Positions 1-8,977 of a DNA stretch of 48,036 bases are shown in pieces. The stretch's first letter is position 1; every line of letters begins with the position of its first letter. Source of the stretch: an uncultured Flavobacteriaceae bacterium (GTDB taxonomy: Bacteria > Bacteroidota > Bacteroidia > Flavobacteriales > Flavobacteriaceae); contig CAJWGK010000009.1 in the NCBI GenBank assembly GCA_913030895.1, positions 1-48,036 of the forward strand, read 5' to 3'. A program made the position numbers and the translations under genes. The notes under the pieces are model-generated. The model was not told the DNA's origin, searched no databases, and saw only the letters and a program-made list of their open reading frames with translations.

Positions 1-25
1 GACGTCTTTGCTGGTTTTTGTTCAT
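1..25 (-). CDS. Possible 5' end of a gene running off the left edge
   Basis: An ATG on the minus strand opens a frame of only eight codons (MNKNQQRR) before the window ends, so the product cannot be identified. The main support is a TAnnTTTG-like box 17 bases upstream and the ruvB-queG pair transcribed towards it. It may equally be chance. It is listed so the left edge is not read as empty. Confidence 0.25.
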
Positions 26-42
26 AGGTGGTTCTTGTAAAA

Positions 43-50
43 CAAAAGTA
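43..50 (-). promoter_or_regulatory. Candidate -7 box (TACTTTTG) for the left-edge gene
   Basis: On the minus strand this reads TACTTTTG and matches the Bacteroidota -7 consensus TAnnTTTG. It lies 17 bases before the candidate ATG at 25. No convincing TTG/TTTG -33 element was found at the usual spacing, so support is weak. Confidence 0.25.
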
Positions 51-141
51 AGAAATCAAATGGGTATATTTTTTGATAATATTTGAAAGGGCTGCAGTAA
101 AATGTTTCTTAAATGATCAATCGGTTGTAAAACCAAAGATA

Positions 142-1059
142 TTATGCCTTTAAAAAAGAAATATTCCTTTTTATGCCCTCATAACGGGTTCTTTTGATCG
201 CACTATTTTTAAAAATAGTATTAAAGGTCTCCTGCGTAATTTCCTCCCAATCCTTTTTAGAGTAATCTAAGATTTTGGGCTTGGGATTAAAAAGCGGTTC
301 CTTATGTTGCTGAGAAAAACGGTTCCAAGGGCATACATCCTGACATATATCACAGCCAAAAGCCCAATCCCCCATTTTATTTTGAAATTCGGTAGGAATT
401 TGGTCTTTTAACTCAATGGTCAAATAGGAGATGCACTTACTTGCATCGATTTGATAGGGACTTAGCGCCTCGGTGGGGCATGCATCTATACAGGCGGTAC
501 AGGTGCCACAATGGTCTGTTACTGGAGTGTCATAATCCAATTCTAAGTCAACAATTAACTCTGCAATAAAGAAAAAAGAACCTACTTTTTGTGAAATGAG
601 ATTAGTGTTTTTTCCTTGCCACCCCAAGCCACTTCTGACTGCCCAAGCTTTGTCCATTACTGGAGCAGAGTCGACAAAAACCCTCCCATTAATCGCTCCG
701 ATTTGATCTTTGATTATTTGAAAGAGTTGTTTCAGTTTGTCCTTGATTACAAAATGGTAGTCGGTGCCATAGGCATATTTGGAGATTTTAGGGGCACCTT
801 CCGCTTGCTGTTCCTCGGTGTAATAATTGAGCAAAAGGGAAACTACACTTTTAGCCCCTGGAACCAGCAGACGCGGATCGAGGCGTTTGTCAAAATAGTT
901 TTCCATATAAGCCATTTTACCGTGCTTTCCTTCATTTAACCATTGCTCCAAACGCGGGGCTTCTTCTTCTAAGAACTCAGCTTTGGAAATACCACAAGAG
1001 AGAAAGCCTAACTTTTTGGATTCAGTCTTAATGAATTGCGTGTAATCTTTTGGATTCAT
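142..1059 (-). CDS. queG: Epoxyqueuosine reductase QueG
   Basis: The product catalyses the last step of queuosine synthesis, reducing epoxyqueuosine in tRNA to queuosine with a cobalamin cofactor and two [4Fe-4S] clusters in the cytoplasm. The 305-residue length is normal. Two ferredoxin-type cysteine motifs are visible in the second half: [12 protein letters not shown], then [11 protein letters not shown], which is a QueG hallmark. The ATG start follows the ruvB stop codon by one base, so the two genes are probably co-transcribed and translationally coupled. ruvB-queG adjacency does not by itself imply a shared function. The identification is secure from the motifs. Confidence 0.95.
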   Translation of the reverse strand: MNPKDYTQFIKTESKKLGFLSCGISKAEFLEEEAPRLEQWLNEGKHGKMAYMENYFDKRLDPRLLVPGAKSVVSLLLNYYTEEQQAEGAPKISKYAYGTDYHFVIKDKLKQLFQIIKDQIGAINGRVFVDSAPVMDKAWAVRSGLGWQGKNTNLISQKVGSFFFIAELIVDLELDYDTPVTDHCGTCTACIDACPTEALSPYQIDASKCISYLTIELKDQIPTEFQNKMGDWAFGCDICQDVCPWNRFSQQHKEPLFNPKPKILDYSKKDWEEITQETFNTIFKNSAIKRTRYEGIKRNISFLKA

Positions 1060-1060
1060 T

Positions 1061-2080
1061 TTAAAACAATCCTTCTTGGTTACCTTTTATCCTCCCTAGG
1101 TGTTTGTAGGCTAATTCAGTGACTTCTCTACCTCTAGGTGTCCTGACTAGAAAACCTTGCTGGATCAAAAAGGGTTCATAAACCTCCTCTATCGTTTCTC
1201 CATTTTCGGATACTGCAGTTGCCAATGTTGTAATTCCTACTGGGCCTCCTTTAAATTTATCAATAAGAGTAGTTAATATTTTGTTGTCCATTTCATCAAG
1301 TCCGTGGGCATCAACATTCAAGGCTTTAAGTGAATACTTGGTAATCTCGATATCAATTTTACCATCGCCTTTTATCTGAGCAAAGTCTCTAACTCTTCTC
1401 AATAGGCCGTTGGCAATTCTGGGTGTTCCTCTACTTCTTCCTGCAATTTCGATAGCAGCATTTGTTTTAATATCAACATTGAGGATGGCTGCACTTCTTT
1501 CAACAATGTTAGATAACAGTTCGGTGTTGTAATATTCCAAACGGTTGGTGATACCAAATCGCGCTCGCATAGGAGCGGTCAACAAACCAGAGCGGGTAGT
1601 TGCACCAACCAGTGTAAAAGGATTTAAATTGATTTGAACTGTTCTGGCATTGGGACCCGTTTCGATCATGATATCGATTTTATAGTCCTCCATAGCGGAA
1701 TAGAGATATTCTTCAACGATTGGACTTAAGCGATGAATTTCATCAATAAACAGAATGTCTCTGGGTTGCAGGTTGGTCAGTAAGCCTGCCAAGTCCCCAG
1801 GCTTATCCAGAACCGGTCCTGAGGTCATTTTAATACCTGCCTCAAGTTCCCCTGCTAAAATGTAGGCCAAGGTGGTTTTCCCCAACCCGGGAGGGCCGTG
1901 AAATAGGGTGTGGTCGAGCGCTTCTTCTCTTTGGTTGGCGGCTGCAACAAAAACCTTTAGGTTTTCCAAGATGCTTTCTTGACCTGCAAAATCGTCAAAA
2001 CTCTCTGGACGTAATGCCCTATCTATGTCCTTTTCCTCTGGAGTAAACTGACCCCCAGAAGGATCTAAAAACTCATTCAT
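1061..2080 (-). CDS. ruvB: Holliday junction branch migration helicase RuvB
   Basis: RuvB is the AAA+ motor that drives branch migration of Holliday junctions together with RuvA. Visible motifs are the Walker [10 protein letters not shown], the Walker B IDEIH, the sensor region GATTR, and the C-terminal winged-helix part with [15 protein letters not shown]. The frame stays open up to a TTG at 2089, but the ATG at 2080 ([10 protein letters not shown]) matches family N-termini and gives 339 residues. A TATCTTTG box ends only six bases upstream of this ATG, so the transcript may be nearly leaderless. ruvA and ruvC are not in the window. The gene is followed directly by queG. Confidence 0.96.
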   Translation of the reverse strand: MNEFLDPSGGQFTPEEKDIDRALRPESFDDFAGQESILENLKVFVAAANQREEALDHTLFHGPPGLGKTTLAYILAGELEAGIKMTSGPVLDKPGDLAGLLTNLQPRDILFIDEIHRLSPIVEEYLYSAMEDYKIDIMIETGPNARTVQINLNPFTLVGATTRSGLLTAPMRARFGITNRLEYYNTELLSNIVERSAAILNVDIKTNAAIEIAGRSRGTPRIANGLLRRVRDFAQIKGDGKIDIEITKYSLKALNVDAHGLDEMDNKILTTLIDKFKGGPVGITTLATAVSENGETIEEVYEPFLIQQGFLVRTPRGREVTELAYKHLGRIKGNQEGLF

Positions 2081-2086
2081 CACTAA

Positions 2087-2094
2087 CAAAGATA
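2087..2094 (-). promoter_or_regulatory. Candidate -7 box (TATCTTTG) for ruvB-queG
   Basis: The minus strand reads TATCTTTG, a full match to TAnnTTTG. It lies between the terminator of the cox operon and the ruvB ATG, so ruvB has room for its own promoter. The box ends six bases before the ATG. A TTTG at 2123-2120 is about 25 bases upstream, slightly too far for a standard -33 element. Confidence 0.4.
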
Positions 2095-2122
2095 AATGAT
2101 TCTTAGTTTAGTTTTAAAACAA

Positions 2123-2148
2123 AAAGAGCCACCGAATGGCAGCTCTTT
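2123..2148 (-). terminator. Intrinsic terminator of the act-cox operon
   Basis: Read on the minus strand, this is an 11-bp stem: AAAGAGC, then TGCC, an ATTC loop, GGTG and GCTCTTT. It includes two G-U wobbles and is followed by further T residues. It lies 21 bases after the coxA stop codon and before ruvB, where the end of the respiratory operon is expected. The structure is nearly symmetric, so it could also act on the opposite strand. Confidence 0.75.
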
Positions 2149-2168
2149 ATTTATTGCGTAGAATTTGG

Positions 2169-3959
2169 CTAATGTTGTAATTCTTCTTCACCCTCTTTTA
2201 AGGGAATATGCTGAGGGACAAAGTCTTCTTCCTGTCCAGGTTTTGAATAGTCATATGCCCAGCGGTGTACCTCGGGAATTTTTCCTTCCCAGTTTCCATG
2301 TATATGTTCAACTGGTGCAGTCCACTCCAAGGTGTTAGAACGCCATGGATTTTGCTCTGCAGGTTTACCGTAGAATATACTGTGGACAAAATTGTAAAGG
2401 AAAACCAATTGAGCAGCTCCAGCAATCAATGCAAAGACTGTGATAACAACATTAATATTGGCTAAATCATCAAAATAAGGAAAAGCCGTATTGGTGTAAT
2501 ATCTTCTTGGCAGTCCTGCCATTCCGATAAAGTGCATAGGGAAAAAGACTCCGTAAGCACAAATGGCTGTTACCCAAAAATGTACATAACCCAAATTTTT
2601 ATTCATCATTCGTTTAAACATCTTTGGAAACCAATGATAAACCCCCGCAAATAGTCCGTAAAGGGCTGAGATACCCATTACCAAGTGAAAGTGAGCTACT
2701 ACAAAATAGGTGTCGTGTACATTGATGTCAAGCGTACTGTCTCCTAAAATAATTCCTGTCAAACCACCGGATATAAAAGTGGAAACCAAACCGATAGAAA
2801 ACAGCATGGCTGGGTTTAGTTGTAAGTTTCCTTTCCAAAGGGTGGTAATATAATTAAATGCCTTAACGGCAGAGGGTATGGCAATCAATAGTGTTGTAAA
2901 AGTAAATACCGATCCTAAAAATGGGTTCATTCCCGAAATAAACATATGGTGTCCCCATACGATGGTGGATAAAAAGGCAATCGCCAAAATGGAGGCAACC
3001 ATAGCACGATATCCGAAAATGGGTTTTCTGGAGTTGGTTGCGATAATTTCGGAGGTAATTCCCAATGCCGGAAGTAATACAATATAAACTTCAGGGTGAC
3101 CTAAGAACCAGAATAGGTGTTCATAGAGCACGGGAGACCCTCCTTGATAATGTAATACCTCTCCTTGTATAAAGATATCGGACAGGAAAAAGGAAGTTCC
3201 GAAACTTCTATCCATGATTAGTAGAAGTGCCGCTGATAATAAAACAGGGAAAGAAACTACCCCAATAATCGCAGTGACAAAAAATGCCCAAATAGTTAAA
3301 GGCAAACGACTCATGGTCATTCCTTTGGTTCTTAAATTTAGTACGGTTACAATGTAATTAAGTGAACCCAAAAGCGAGGAAGCAATAAAAATCGCCATTG
3401 AAACTAGCCAAAGGGTCATTCCCAAACCTGATCCAGGTTGCGCTTGAGGTAAGGCACTCAGTGGAGGATAAATCGTCCACCCAGCAGCTGCCGGTCCAGC
3501 TTCCACAAACAAGGAAGCTACCATGATAACACTGGAAAGAAAAAACAACCAGTAAGAGATCATATTCAATAGACCGGAGGCCATATCTCTAGCTCCAATT
3601 TGTAATGGGATTAATAAGTTACTAAAGGTTCCACTCAGTCCTGCGGTTAGTACAAAGAATACCATGATGGTTCCATGAATGGTTACTAAAGCCAAATATA
3701 CATTGGGATCCATGACCCCATCGGGAGCCCATTTCCCCAATAAAGCCTGCATAACGCCCATAGGTTGCTCAGGCCAAGCCAATTGCAAACGGAATAACAA
3801 TGACATTGCTATCCCAATAATTCCCATAAAAAGCCCCGTAATTAGGTATTGTTTAGAGATCATTTTATGATCCTGACTGAATACATACTTGGTGATAAAA
3901 GTTTCTTTGTGATGATGTCCGTGATCCTCTTCCTCTACATGTGCTGCTGCTGTTGACAT
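2169..3959 (-). CDS. coxA: Cytochrome c oxidase subunit I
   Basis: This is the catalytic subunit of a heme-copper oxidase, an integral inner-membrane protein of about twelve helices that reduces oxygen and pumps protons. Visible landmarks are GHPEVY (CuB histidine, cross-linked tyrosine and the glutamate typical of the A1 subfamily), WGHHMF (CuB histidine pair) and HDTYFVVAHFHLV (heme a and a3 ligands). At 596 residues it is longer than minimal CoxA. The N-terminus is acidic and histidine-rich, with five histidines in the first 17 residues. It is the last gene of the operon, 21 bases after coxB. Subunit III is not adjacent. Confidence 0.96.
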   Translation of the reverse strand: MSTAAAHVEEEDHGHHHKETFITKYVFSQDHKMISKQYLITGLFMGIIGIAMSLLFRLQLAWPEQPMGVMQALLGKWAPDGVMDPNVYLALVTIHGTIMVFFVLTAGLSGTFSNLLIPLQIGARDMASGLLNMISYWLFFLSSVIMVASLFVEAGPAAAGWTIYPPLSALPQAQPGSGLGMTLWLVSMAIFIASSLLGSLNYIVTVLNLRTKGMTMSRLPLTIWAFFVTAIIGVVSFPVLLSAALLLIMDRSFGTSFFLSDIFIQGEVLHYQGGSPVLYEHLFWFLGHPEVYIVLLPALGITSEIIATNSRKPIFGYRAMVASILAIAFLSTIVWGHHMFISGMNPFLGSVFTFTTLLIAIPSAVKAFNYITTLWKGNLQLNPAMLFSIGLVSTFISGGLTGIILGDSTLDINVHDTYFVVAHFHLVMGISALYGLFAGVYHWFPKMFKRMMNKNLGYVHFWVTAICAYGVFFPMHFIGMAGLPRRYYTNTAFPYFDDLANINVVITVFALIAGAAQLVFLYNFVHSIFYGKPAEQNPWRSNTLEWTAPVEHIHGNWEGKIPEVHRWAYDYSKPGQEEDFVPQHIPLKEGEEELQH

Positions 3960-3980
3960 AATCTAAATTTATTTAATTAA

Positions 3981-5045
3981 TTACTGAATGAACTCAGCAA
4001 AGGTTTGCTGATCGGCCATCCATTTTTCATATTCTTGGGGAGTTTCTACAATTATCTTCATTTGCATATTATAATGCGACGCTCCACAAATCTTATTACA
4101 AAGTAACAAATAATCGAAGACATATGGCTCTAAAGGCTCCTCACCTTTTGCAATTAATTCTTGACTATTATCTCTTCTGATTTTATTAATTTTTTTGACT
4201 TTAGCTTTCATCTCGTCTGTCTGCCTGATTTCTTCAGTCGTGACAGTAGGCGTAAAAGCAAATTCTGTAATCATTCCAGGAACACAATTCATCTGCGCTC
4301 TAAAGTGGGGCATGTAAGCCGAGTGTAAAACATCTTGGGAACGCATTTTAAATATCACCTCTCTGCCAACGGGCAAATGCAATTCTTGAACTACAACATC
4401 ATCAAATCCGTTAGGGTCAGTGGCGTCAATTCCAACCAAATTCTTCCCATCGAAATCTTGTAAAAAGCGGACATTGGCATCTCCCAATACACCGTCATCC
4501 CCTGCATATCTAGCCTTCCAGTTGAATTGTTGGGCATAAAGCTCTACAACAAGTGCTTCTTCATTCTCTTCAACAGTCATGATGTCAGTCCAAGTATATA
4601 GGCCATACAAAATCAAACCTGCCAAGGCAATTACTGGGATTATTGTCCAAATAGCTTCTAATCGGTCATTATCGGCATAGAAAAGTGCTTTTTTACCTTT
4701 CTCTCCTCTGTACTTATAGGCAAAGTAGTGCAATAATGCTTGTGTAATGGTCTGCGTAAAAAAGATAATGGCAAAGGAAATCCATAATAGACTATCATAC
4801 TCTGAACCGTGTTCTGAAGAAGCCTTGGGTAAAATTACATCACCCCACTTCCAAAAAGAAAATAAGGTAATTCCATAAATAAAAATCAAAAAGGCAAACA
4901 TCAACTGGCCATTCCATCGATTGTCATCATCATCCGCAACTTGGGTGTTGACTTTTTTTGGTTGAGACAATTCAAATATTTTGGTGATTTGCCAAATGGA
5001 AATCGCAACCAATACTAAAACCGTAAGTGTCAATAAAATCGTCAT
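3981..5045 (-). CDS. coxB: Cytochrome c oxidase subunit II
   Basis: Subunit II carries the CuA centre that accepts electrons from cytochrome c or directly from the ActA/ActE hemes. The C-terminal cupredoxin domain has the CuA ligands in CNKICGASHYNM, plus an upstream histidine in VLHSAYMPHFRAQM. Hydrophobic helices are seen near residues 2-20, 48-66, 88-110 and 135-150, more than the two of canonical subunit II, as is common in Bacteroidota. A charged insertion of about 45 residues (TEEIRQTDEMKAKVKK onwards) separates the two halves of the CuA domain. There is no C-terminal heme c motif, so this is an aa3 rather than a caa3 type. The ATG start is 19 bases after actF. Confidence 0.93.
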   Translation of the reverse strand: MTILLTLTVLVLVAISIWQITKIFELSQPKKVNTQVADDDDNRWNGQLMFAFLIFIYGITLFSFWKWGDVILPKASSEHGSEYDSLLWISFAIIFFTQTITQALLHYFAYKYRGEKGKKALFYADNDRLEAIWTIIPVIALAGLILYGLYTWTDIMTVEENEEALVVELYAQQFNWKARYAGDDGVLGDANVRFLQDFDGKNLVGIDATDPNGFDDVVVQELHLPVGREVIFKMRSQDVLHSAYMPHFRAQMNCVPGMITEFAFTPTVTTEEIRQTDEMKAKVKKINKIRRDNSQELIAKGEEPLEPYVFDYLLLCNKICGASHYNMQMKIIVETPQEYEKWMADQQTFAEFIQ

Positions 5046-5064
5046 CTATCTAAACCATTTATTA

Positions 5065-6474
5065 TTAATAATGAAAGCGCTCACTCTCTCCCATAAATGG
5101 GTCTCCCACAGCATGAAGCGGTGCTTTCGAAATTTCTTTAAATACAACAAAAATGAATAGGCCCAAGAAGAATAAAAATCCTCCTACCTCAGCTATTCCA
5201 ATAAACCATTGATCTCCAACTGCTGAAGGCATAATCATATTGAATACATCTACGTAATGTCCTAAAATAACTACTATTCCAGTCATCACAATGATATAAT
5301 TCACCCGCTTATAATCACTGTTCATTAAAATCAATAAGGGGAATATAAAGTTCATAATCAACATTCCGAAGAAAGGAATATTGTAGTCTTCGATTCTTGT
5401 GATGAAATAGGTAACTTCTTCTGGAATATTTGAATACCATATCAACATAAATTGAGAGAACCACAAATAGGTCCAAAAAATACTAATCCCAAACATGAAT
5501 TTTCCAAGGTCATGAATATGACTGTCATTGACTTTTTCCAAATACCCTTTTGATTTAAGATAGATAGTAATTAATGCAATGGTCGTAATTCCAGACACAA
5601 ACATACTCGCAAATACATACCAACCGAATAAAGTACTAAACCAGTGTGGGTCAATTGACATGATCCAGTCCCAAGACATCATGGATTCAGTAACGATAAA
5701 GAACACCAAAAATCCAGCTGAAATCCTAAAGTTCTTTTTGTGATTAGAAATATCATCGGCTTGATCTTGAGCCAAAGAAAATTTTCTAGAGAAATAGCGA
5801 TAAGTTGCCCACCCGCCAATGTATATCAATGCACGAATTAGAAAACCTGGAACATTTAAAAAACCTACTTTACCTTGTATCAATTTGTCATGTGCTACCA
5901 CCTCAGGATCCATCCATATAAAAAGGTGATTGAAGTGCATTCCGGATAGTGCCAAAATAACAAATACGATCAATGCGCCAGGTAATAGGTAAGCGGTAAT
6001 TCCTTCCATCACTCTAAACAATGCTGGAGACCAACCGGCTTGAGCAGCTCTATTTACTGCATAAAAAGCCAAGGTTCCCAGAGCAATCATCATAAAGAAA
6101 AAAGCGGCTACATAAAGGGCAGCCCAAGGTTTATTCTGTAATTGGTGTAATAAATGTTCGCCATGATGATCTTCGCCATGGGCATCTTTATCATGTGCTT
6201 CTCCATGACCCCCTTGGTGGTGATCTTCATGAGCAGCAGTTTCATTATGATGCTTATCATCGGCGTGTGCGTCTGCCTTATCTACTACTGGATGATTATC
6301 GTGAGTTCCTGCCCCATGATCTCCTCCATGTCCATCACCGTGGCCGTCAGCGACCATCGCATTGGCTTGTTCAACGGTGTTAGGAGCAGTTAAAAATCCG
6401 TAAGTCAAACCTAAAAATCCAATCACCATCAGGATGATGGAAAGATTTCTTAATTTATTTGTGAATGTATACAT
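5065..6474 (-). CDS. actF: Alternative complex III subunit ActF (NrfD-like membrane subunit, C-terminal member)
   Basis: ActF is one of the two large membrane subunits of alternative complex III, the quinol:cytochrome c oxidoreductase that replaces the bc1 complex. It is related to ActC and NrfD and helps form the quinol site. It has one N-terminal helix (about residues 10-29), a soluble histidine-rich segment (about residues 43-110, with 18 histidines among Asp, Gly, Glu and Ala), and then around nine hydrophobic helices. The frame opens at a TTG at 6483, but the ATG at 6474 is the better start and gives 469 residues. The gap to actE is 13 bases. The identification rests on operon position and the ActF-like helix pattern. 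Confidence 0.88.
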   Translation of the reverse strand: MYTFTNKLRNLSIILMVIGFLGLTYGFLTAPNTVEQANAMVADGHGDGHGGDHGAGTHDNHPVVDKADAHADDKHHNETAAHEDHHQGGHGEAHDKDAHGEDHHGEHLLHQLQNKPWAALYVAAFFFMMIALGTLAFYAVNRAAQAGWSPALFRVMEGITAYLLPGALIVFVILALSGMHFNHLFIWMDPEVVAHDKLIQGKVGFLNVPGFLIRALIYIGGWATYRYFSRKFSLAQDQADDISNHKKNFRISAGFLVFFIVTESMMSWDWIMSIDPHWFSTLFGWYVFASMFVSGITTIALITIYLKSKGYLEKVNDSHIHDLGKFMFGISIFWTYLWFSQFMLIWYSNIPEEVTYFITRIEDYNIPFFGMLIMNFIFPLLILMNSDYKRVNYIIVMTGIVVILGHYVDVFNMIMPSAVGDQWFIGIAEVGGFLFFLGLFIFVVFKEISKAPLHAVGDPFMGESERFHY

Positions 6475-6487
6475 ACCGTTCAATAAA

Positions 6488-7042
6488 TTATTTTTTGATT
6501 AGGTTTTGTCTTAATTGCAATACGTGTTGCGCAATTTGCCATCTTTCCTTTGCGTTCACTTGACCAGCATGGGAACCCATTGCGTTTTTTCCATACATCA
6601 ATACATGGTAAATACTCCCAGCGGTGATATCTCTATCTGCATAACTAGGAACTCCTAAATATTTTTCTCTTGTCATTAGAATTCCTTGTCCATCACCTTT
6701 ATTTCCGTGACATACAGCGCAATAAATACCGTATAGTTCTTTTCCTTGTTTTTGGTGGTCAGCACTAACTTCAATAGGAGACATCAGGTTAGCTTTGGCA
6801 GCCTCGTAACCCTCATTATTATCGGGATAATCATAAGGTTCCCAACCACGGTTAATAGTTCCTTCCACAGGTAATTGAGCTTCTACACCATTGGCAAACG
6901 CATCAGAGTTTGCATAGGTTTCATATCCTACAGGCTCATACATGTTAGGAAAATACTGATAATTAGGTTTTGAAGGGTTGAAACAAGCTTGAACCCCCAA
7001 AAGCATTACCATCAAAATCGACAAAGATGCAATTCTATTCAT
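6488..7042 (-). CDS. actE: Alternative complex III monoheme cytochrome c lipoprotein ActE
   Basis: This is a periplasmic monoheme cytochrome c of 184 residues that takes part in electron transfer within alternative complex III. The N-terminal hydrophobic segment ends in VQAC, a plausible lipobox with Cys20 as the lipidated residue. The single heme motif is CAVCH near residue 108, followed by GNKGDGQG. A methionine in KNAMGSH is the likely distal ligand. Its ATG overlaps the actD stop codon in an ATGA arrangement, so the two are translationally coupled. Confidence 0.9.
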   Translation of the reverse strand: MNRIASLSILMVMLLGVQACFNPSKPNYQYFPNMYEPVGYETYANSDAFANGVEAQLPVEGTINRGWEPYDYPDNNEGYEAAKANLMSPIEVSADHQKQGKELYGIYCAVCHGNKGDGQGILMTREKYLGVPSYADRDITAGSIYHVLMYGKNAMGSHAGQVNAKERWQIAQHVLQLRQNLIKK

Positions 7043-7575
7043 GATCGTCCTGTTTTTTCAATTAAGGTAATATCAATAGCTCCCGTTTTTTTCAGTAAAG
7101 CTTTAAGTTCTTTTTCGTTGTTGTGTAATTCAATTTCAACTAAAAACTTATCATCAGTCGTCAGAGGATTGGGGTTTTCTGCTGCTTTAAAAGGCCACAA
7201 TTTACTTCTTAAGTAAAAAGTAATTACCATTAGGTGAGCCGCAAAAAATACCGTCAATTCAAACATAATTGGGACAAATGCAGGCATATTTTCGATATAA
7301 GAAAAGCTGGGTTTTCCACCGATATTTTGAGGCCAGTCCTCAATCATTATGTAATTCATCATCAAGATAGCTACGGCAAATCCGATACATCCATAAATAA
7401 AAGCCATGATAGAAATTCGAGTTTCCTCCAATCCCAGTGCTTTATCTAGACCGTGGACAGGGAAAGGGGTATAAACCTCTTCGATGTGATGCTTTTCCTC
7501 TCGAATAGACTTGACTGCAGACAACAAAACGTCGTCATCGTCATACAAAGCTTGTATTACCTGATTACTGCTCAT
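7039..7575 (-). CDS. actD: Alternative complex III subunit ActD (DUF3341)
   Basis: ActD is a small membrane-anchoring subunit of alternative complex III. The 178-residue protein has a cytoplasmic N-terminus and two hydrophobic helices around residues 55-78 and 98-120, separated by a loop containing NIGGKPSF, which is typical of DUF3341. The position between actC and actE, with ATGA overlaps on both sides (7572-7575 and 7039-7042), supports a stoichiometric complex. Confidence 0.9.
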   Translation of the reverse strand: MSSNQVIQALYDDDDVLLSAVKSIREEKHHIEEVYTPFPVHGLDKALGLEETRISIMAFIYGCIGFAVAILMMNYIMIEDWPQNIGGKPSFSYIENMPAFVPIMFELTVFFAAHLMVITFYLRSKLWPFKAAENPNPLTTDDKFLVEIELHNNEKELKALLKKTGAIDITLIEKTGRS

Positions 7576-8957
7576 TTGCTGTCTCTTAATTTTTTATATT
7601 TTTCTCCAGAGGACTTCAAAATAGTCTTTACCTCAGCCTGGGCAATCACTGGGAAGTTTCTCGCGTACAATAAAAACAGTACAAAGAAAAACCCAATAGT
7701 TCCTATAAAAATTCCTATATCCACAAAGGTGGGAGAGAACATCGTCCACGATGATGGAAGATAATCCCTGTGCAAGGAAGTAACAATAATTACAAAACGT
7801 TCAAACCACATTCCAATATTTACAACTATGGATATGATGAATGAAAAGACAATACTAGTTCTTAGTTTCTTAAACCACATAAACTGAGGCGAGAATACAT
7901 TACAGGTCATCATCGACCAATAGGCCCACCAATAAGGTCCTGTCGCTCTGTTTAAAAATGCGTATTGTTCATACTCCACTCCTGAATACCAAGCAATAAA
8001 CAACTCAGTTATATAGGCCACTCCAACAATAGAACCCGTAATCATGATAACGATATTCATCAATTCAATGTGCTGGATGGTGATATAATCTTCTAGGTTA
8101 GAAACCTTTCTCATGATTATTAGTAAGGTGTTTACCATTGCAAAGCCAGAGAAAATAGCTCCAGCTACAAAGTAAGGAGGGAAAATAGTAGTGTGCCACC
8201 CTGGAATAACAGAAGTAGCAAAGTCAAAGGATACAATAGTGTGTACAGAAAGTACAAGTGGTGTCGCCAACCCTGCCAAAACCAAAGAGACTTCCTCGAA
8301 TCGCTGCCAATCCTTAGCTCTTCCTGACCAGCCAAAACTCAATAGACTGTATATTTTCTTTTTAAAGGGCTTAATGGCTCTGTCACGAATCATCGCAAAA
8401 TCAGGTAATAGTCCTGTCCACCAAAACACTAGTGATACGGATAAATAAGTTGAAATAGCAAATACGTCCCAGAGTAAGGGGGAGTTAAAGTTTACCCAAA
8501 GCGAACCGAAAGTATTAGGGATGGGCAAAACCCAATAGGCCAACCAAGGTCGCCCCATGTGAATGATAGGAAATAATCCCGCCTGAATTACGGAAAAAAT
8601 AGTCATCGCCTCAGCAGAGCGATTGATCGCCATTCTCCATTTTTGTCTGAATAATAAGAGAACCGCAGAAATTAAAGTTCCAGCATGACCAATTCCTACC
8701 CACCAAACAAAATTGGTAATGTCCCAAGCCCAACCTACAGTTTTATTTAAACCCCAAGTTCCGATCCCAGTTCCAATGGTATAGGCAATACAACCCAATC
8801 CCCATAGAAAGGCCGTAAGCGCAATCCCGAAAACAATCCACCACTGTTTGTTGGCTTTGCCCTCTACAGGTGCAGCTACATCCACTGTAACATCGTGATA
8901 GGACTTATCGCCAGTTACTAAGGGTTTTCTTATAGGTGCTTCGTAATGAGATGCCAT
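7572..8957 (-). CDS. actC: Alternative complex III membrane subunit ActC (NrfD/PsrC family)
   Basis: ActC is a polytopic quinol-oxidising subunit of alternative complex III. The 461-residue protein shows about ten hydrophobic helices, with NrfD-family features such as WWVGIGHAGTLISA and GRPWLAYW in the first half. It lies 20 bases downstream of the iron-sulfur subunit gene actB, as in other Bacteroidota. Together with ActF it is thought to carry the quinol site and proton pathway. The ATG start is clear and the stop overlaps actD. Confidence 0.93.
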   Translation of the reverse strand: MASHYEAPIRKPLVTGDKSYHDVTVDVAAPVEGKANKQWWIVFGIALTAFLWGLGCIAYTIGTGIGTWGLNKTVGWAWDITNFVWWVGIGHAGTLISAVLLLFRQKWRMAINRSAEAMTIFSVIQAGLFPIIHMGRPWLAYWVLPIPNTFGSLWVNFNSPLLWDVFAISTYLSVSLVFWWTGLLPDFAMIRDRAIKPFKKKIYSLLSFGWSGRAKDWQRFEEVSLVLAGLATPLVLSVHTIVSFDFATSVIPGWHTTIFPPYFVAGAIFSGFAMVNTLLIIMRKVSNLEDYITIQHIELMNIVIMITGSIVGVAYITELFIAWYSGVEYEQYAFLNRATGPYWWAYWSMMTCNVFSPQFMWFKKLRTSIVFSFIISIVVNIGMWFERFVIIVTSLHRDYLPSSWTMFSPTFVDIGIFIGTIGFFFVLFLLYARNFPVIAQAEVKTILKSSGEKYKKLRDSK

Positions 8958-8977
8958 ACGATTGTTTTTTCTAATTC

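Noticed and set aside
6154-6393. Two long plus-strand frames opposite the histidine-rich part of actF
   Set aside because: They are by-products of the repetitive His/Asp codons on the coding strand, which leave few stops on the reverse strand. No family resemblance and no promoter.
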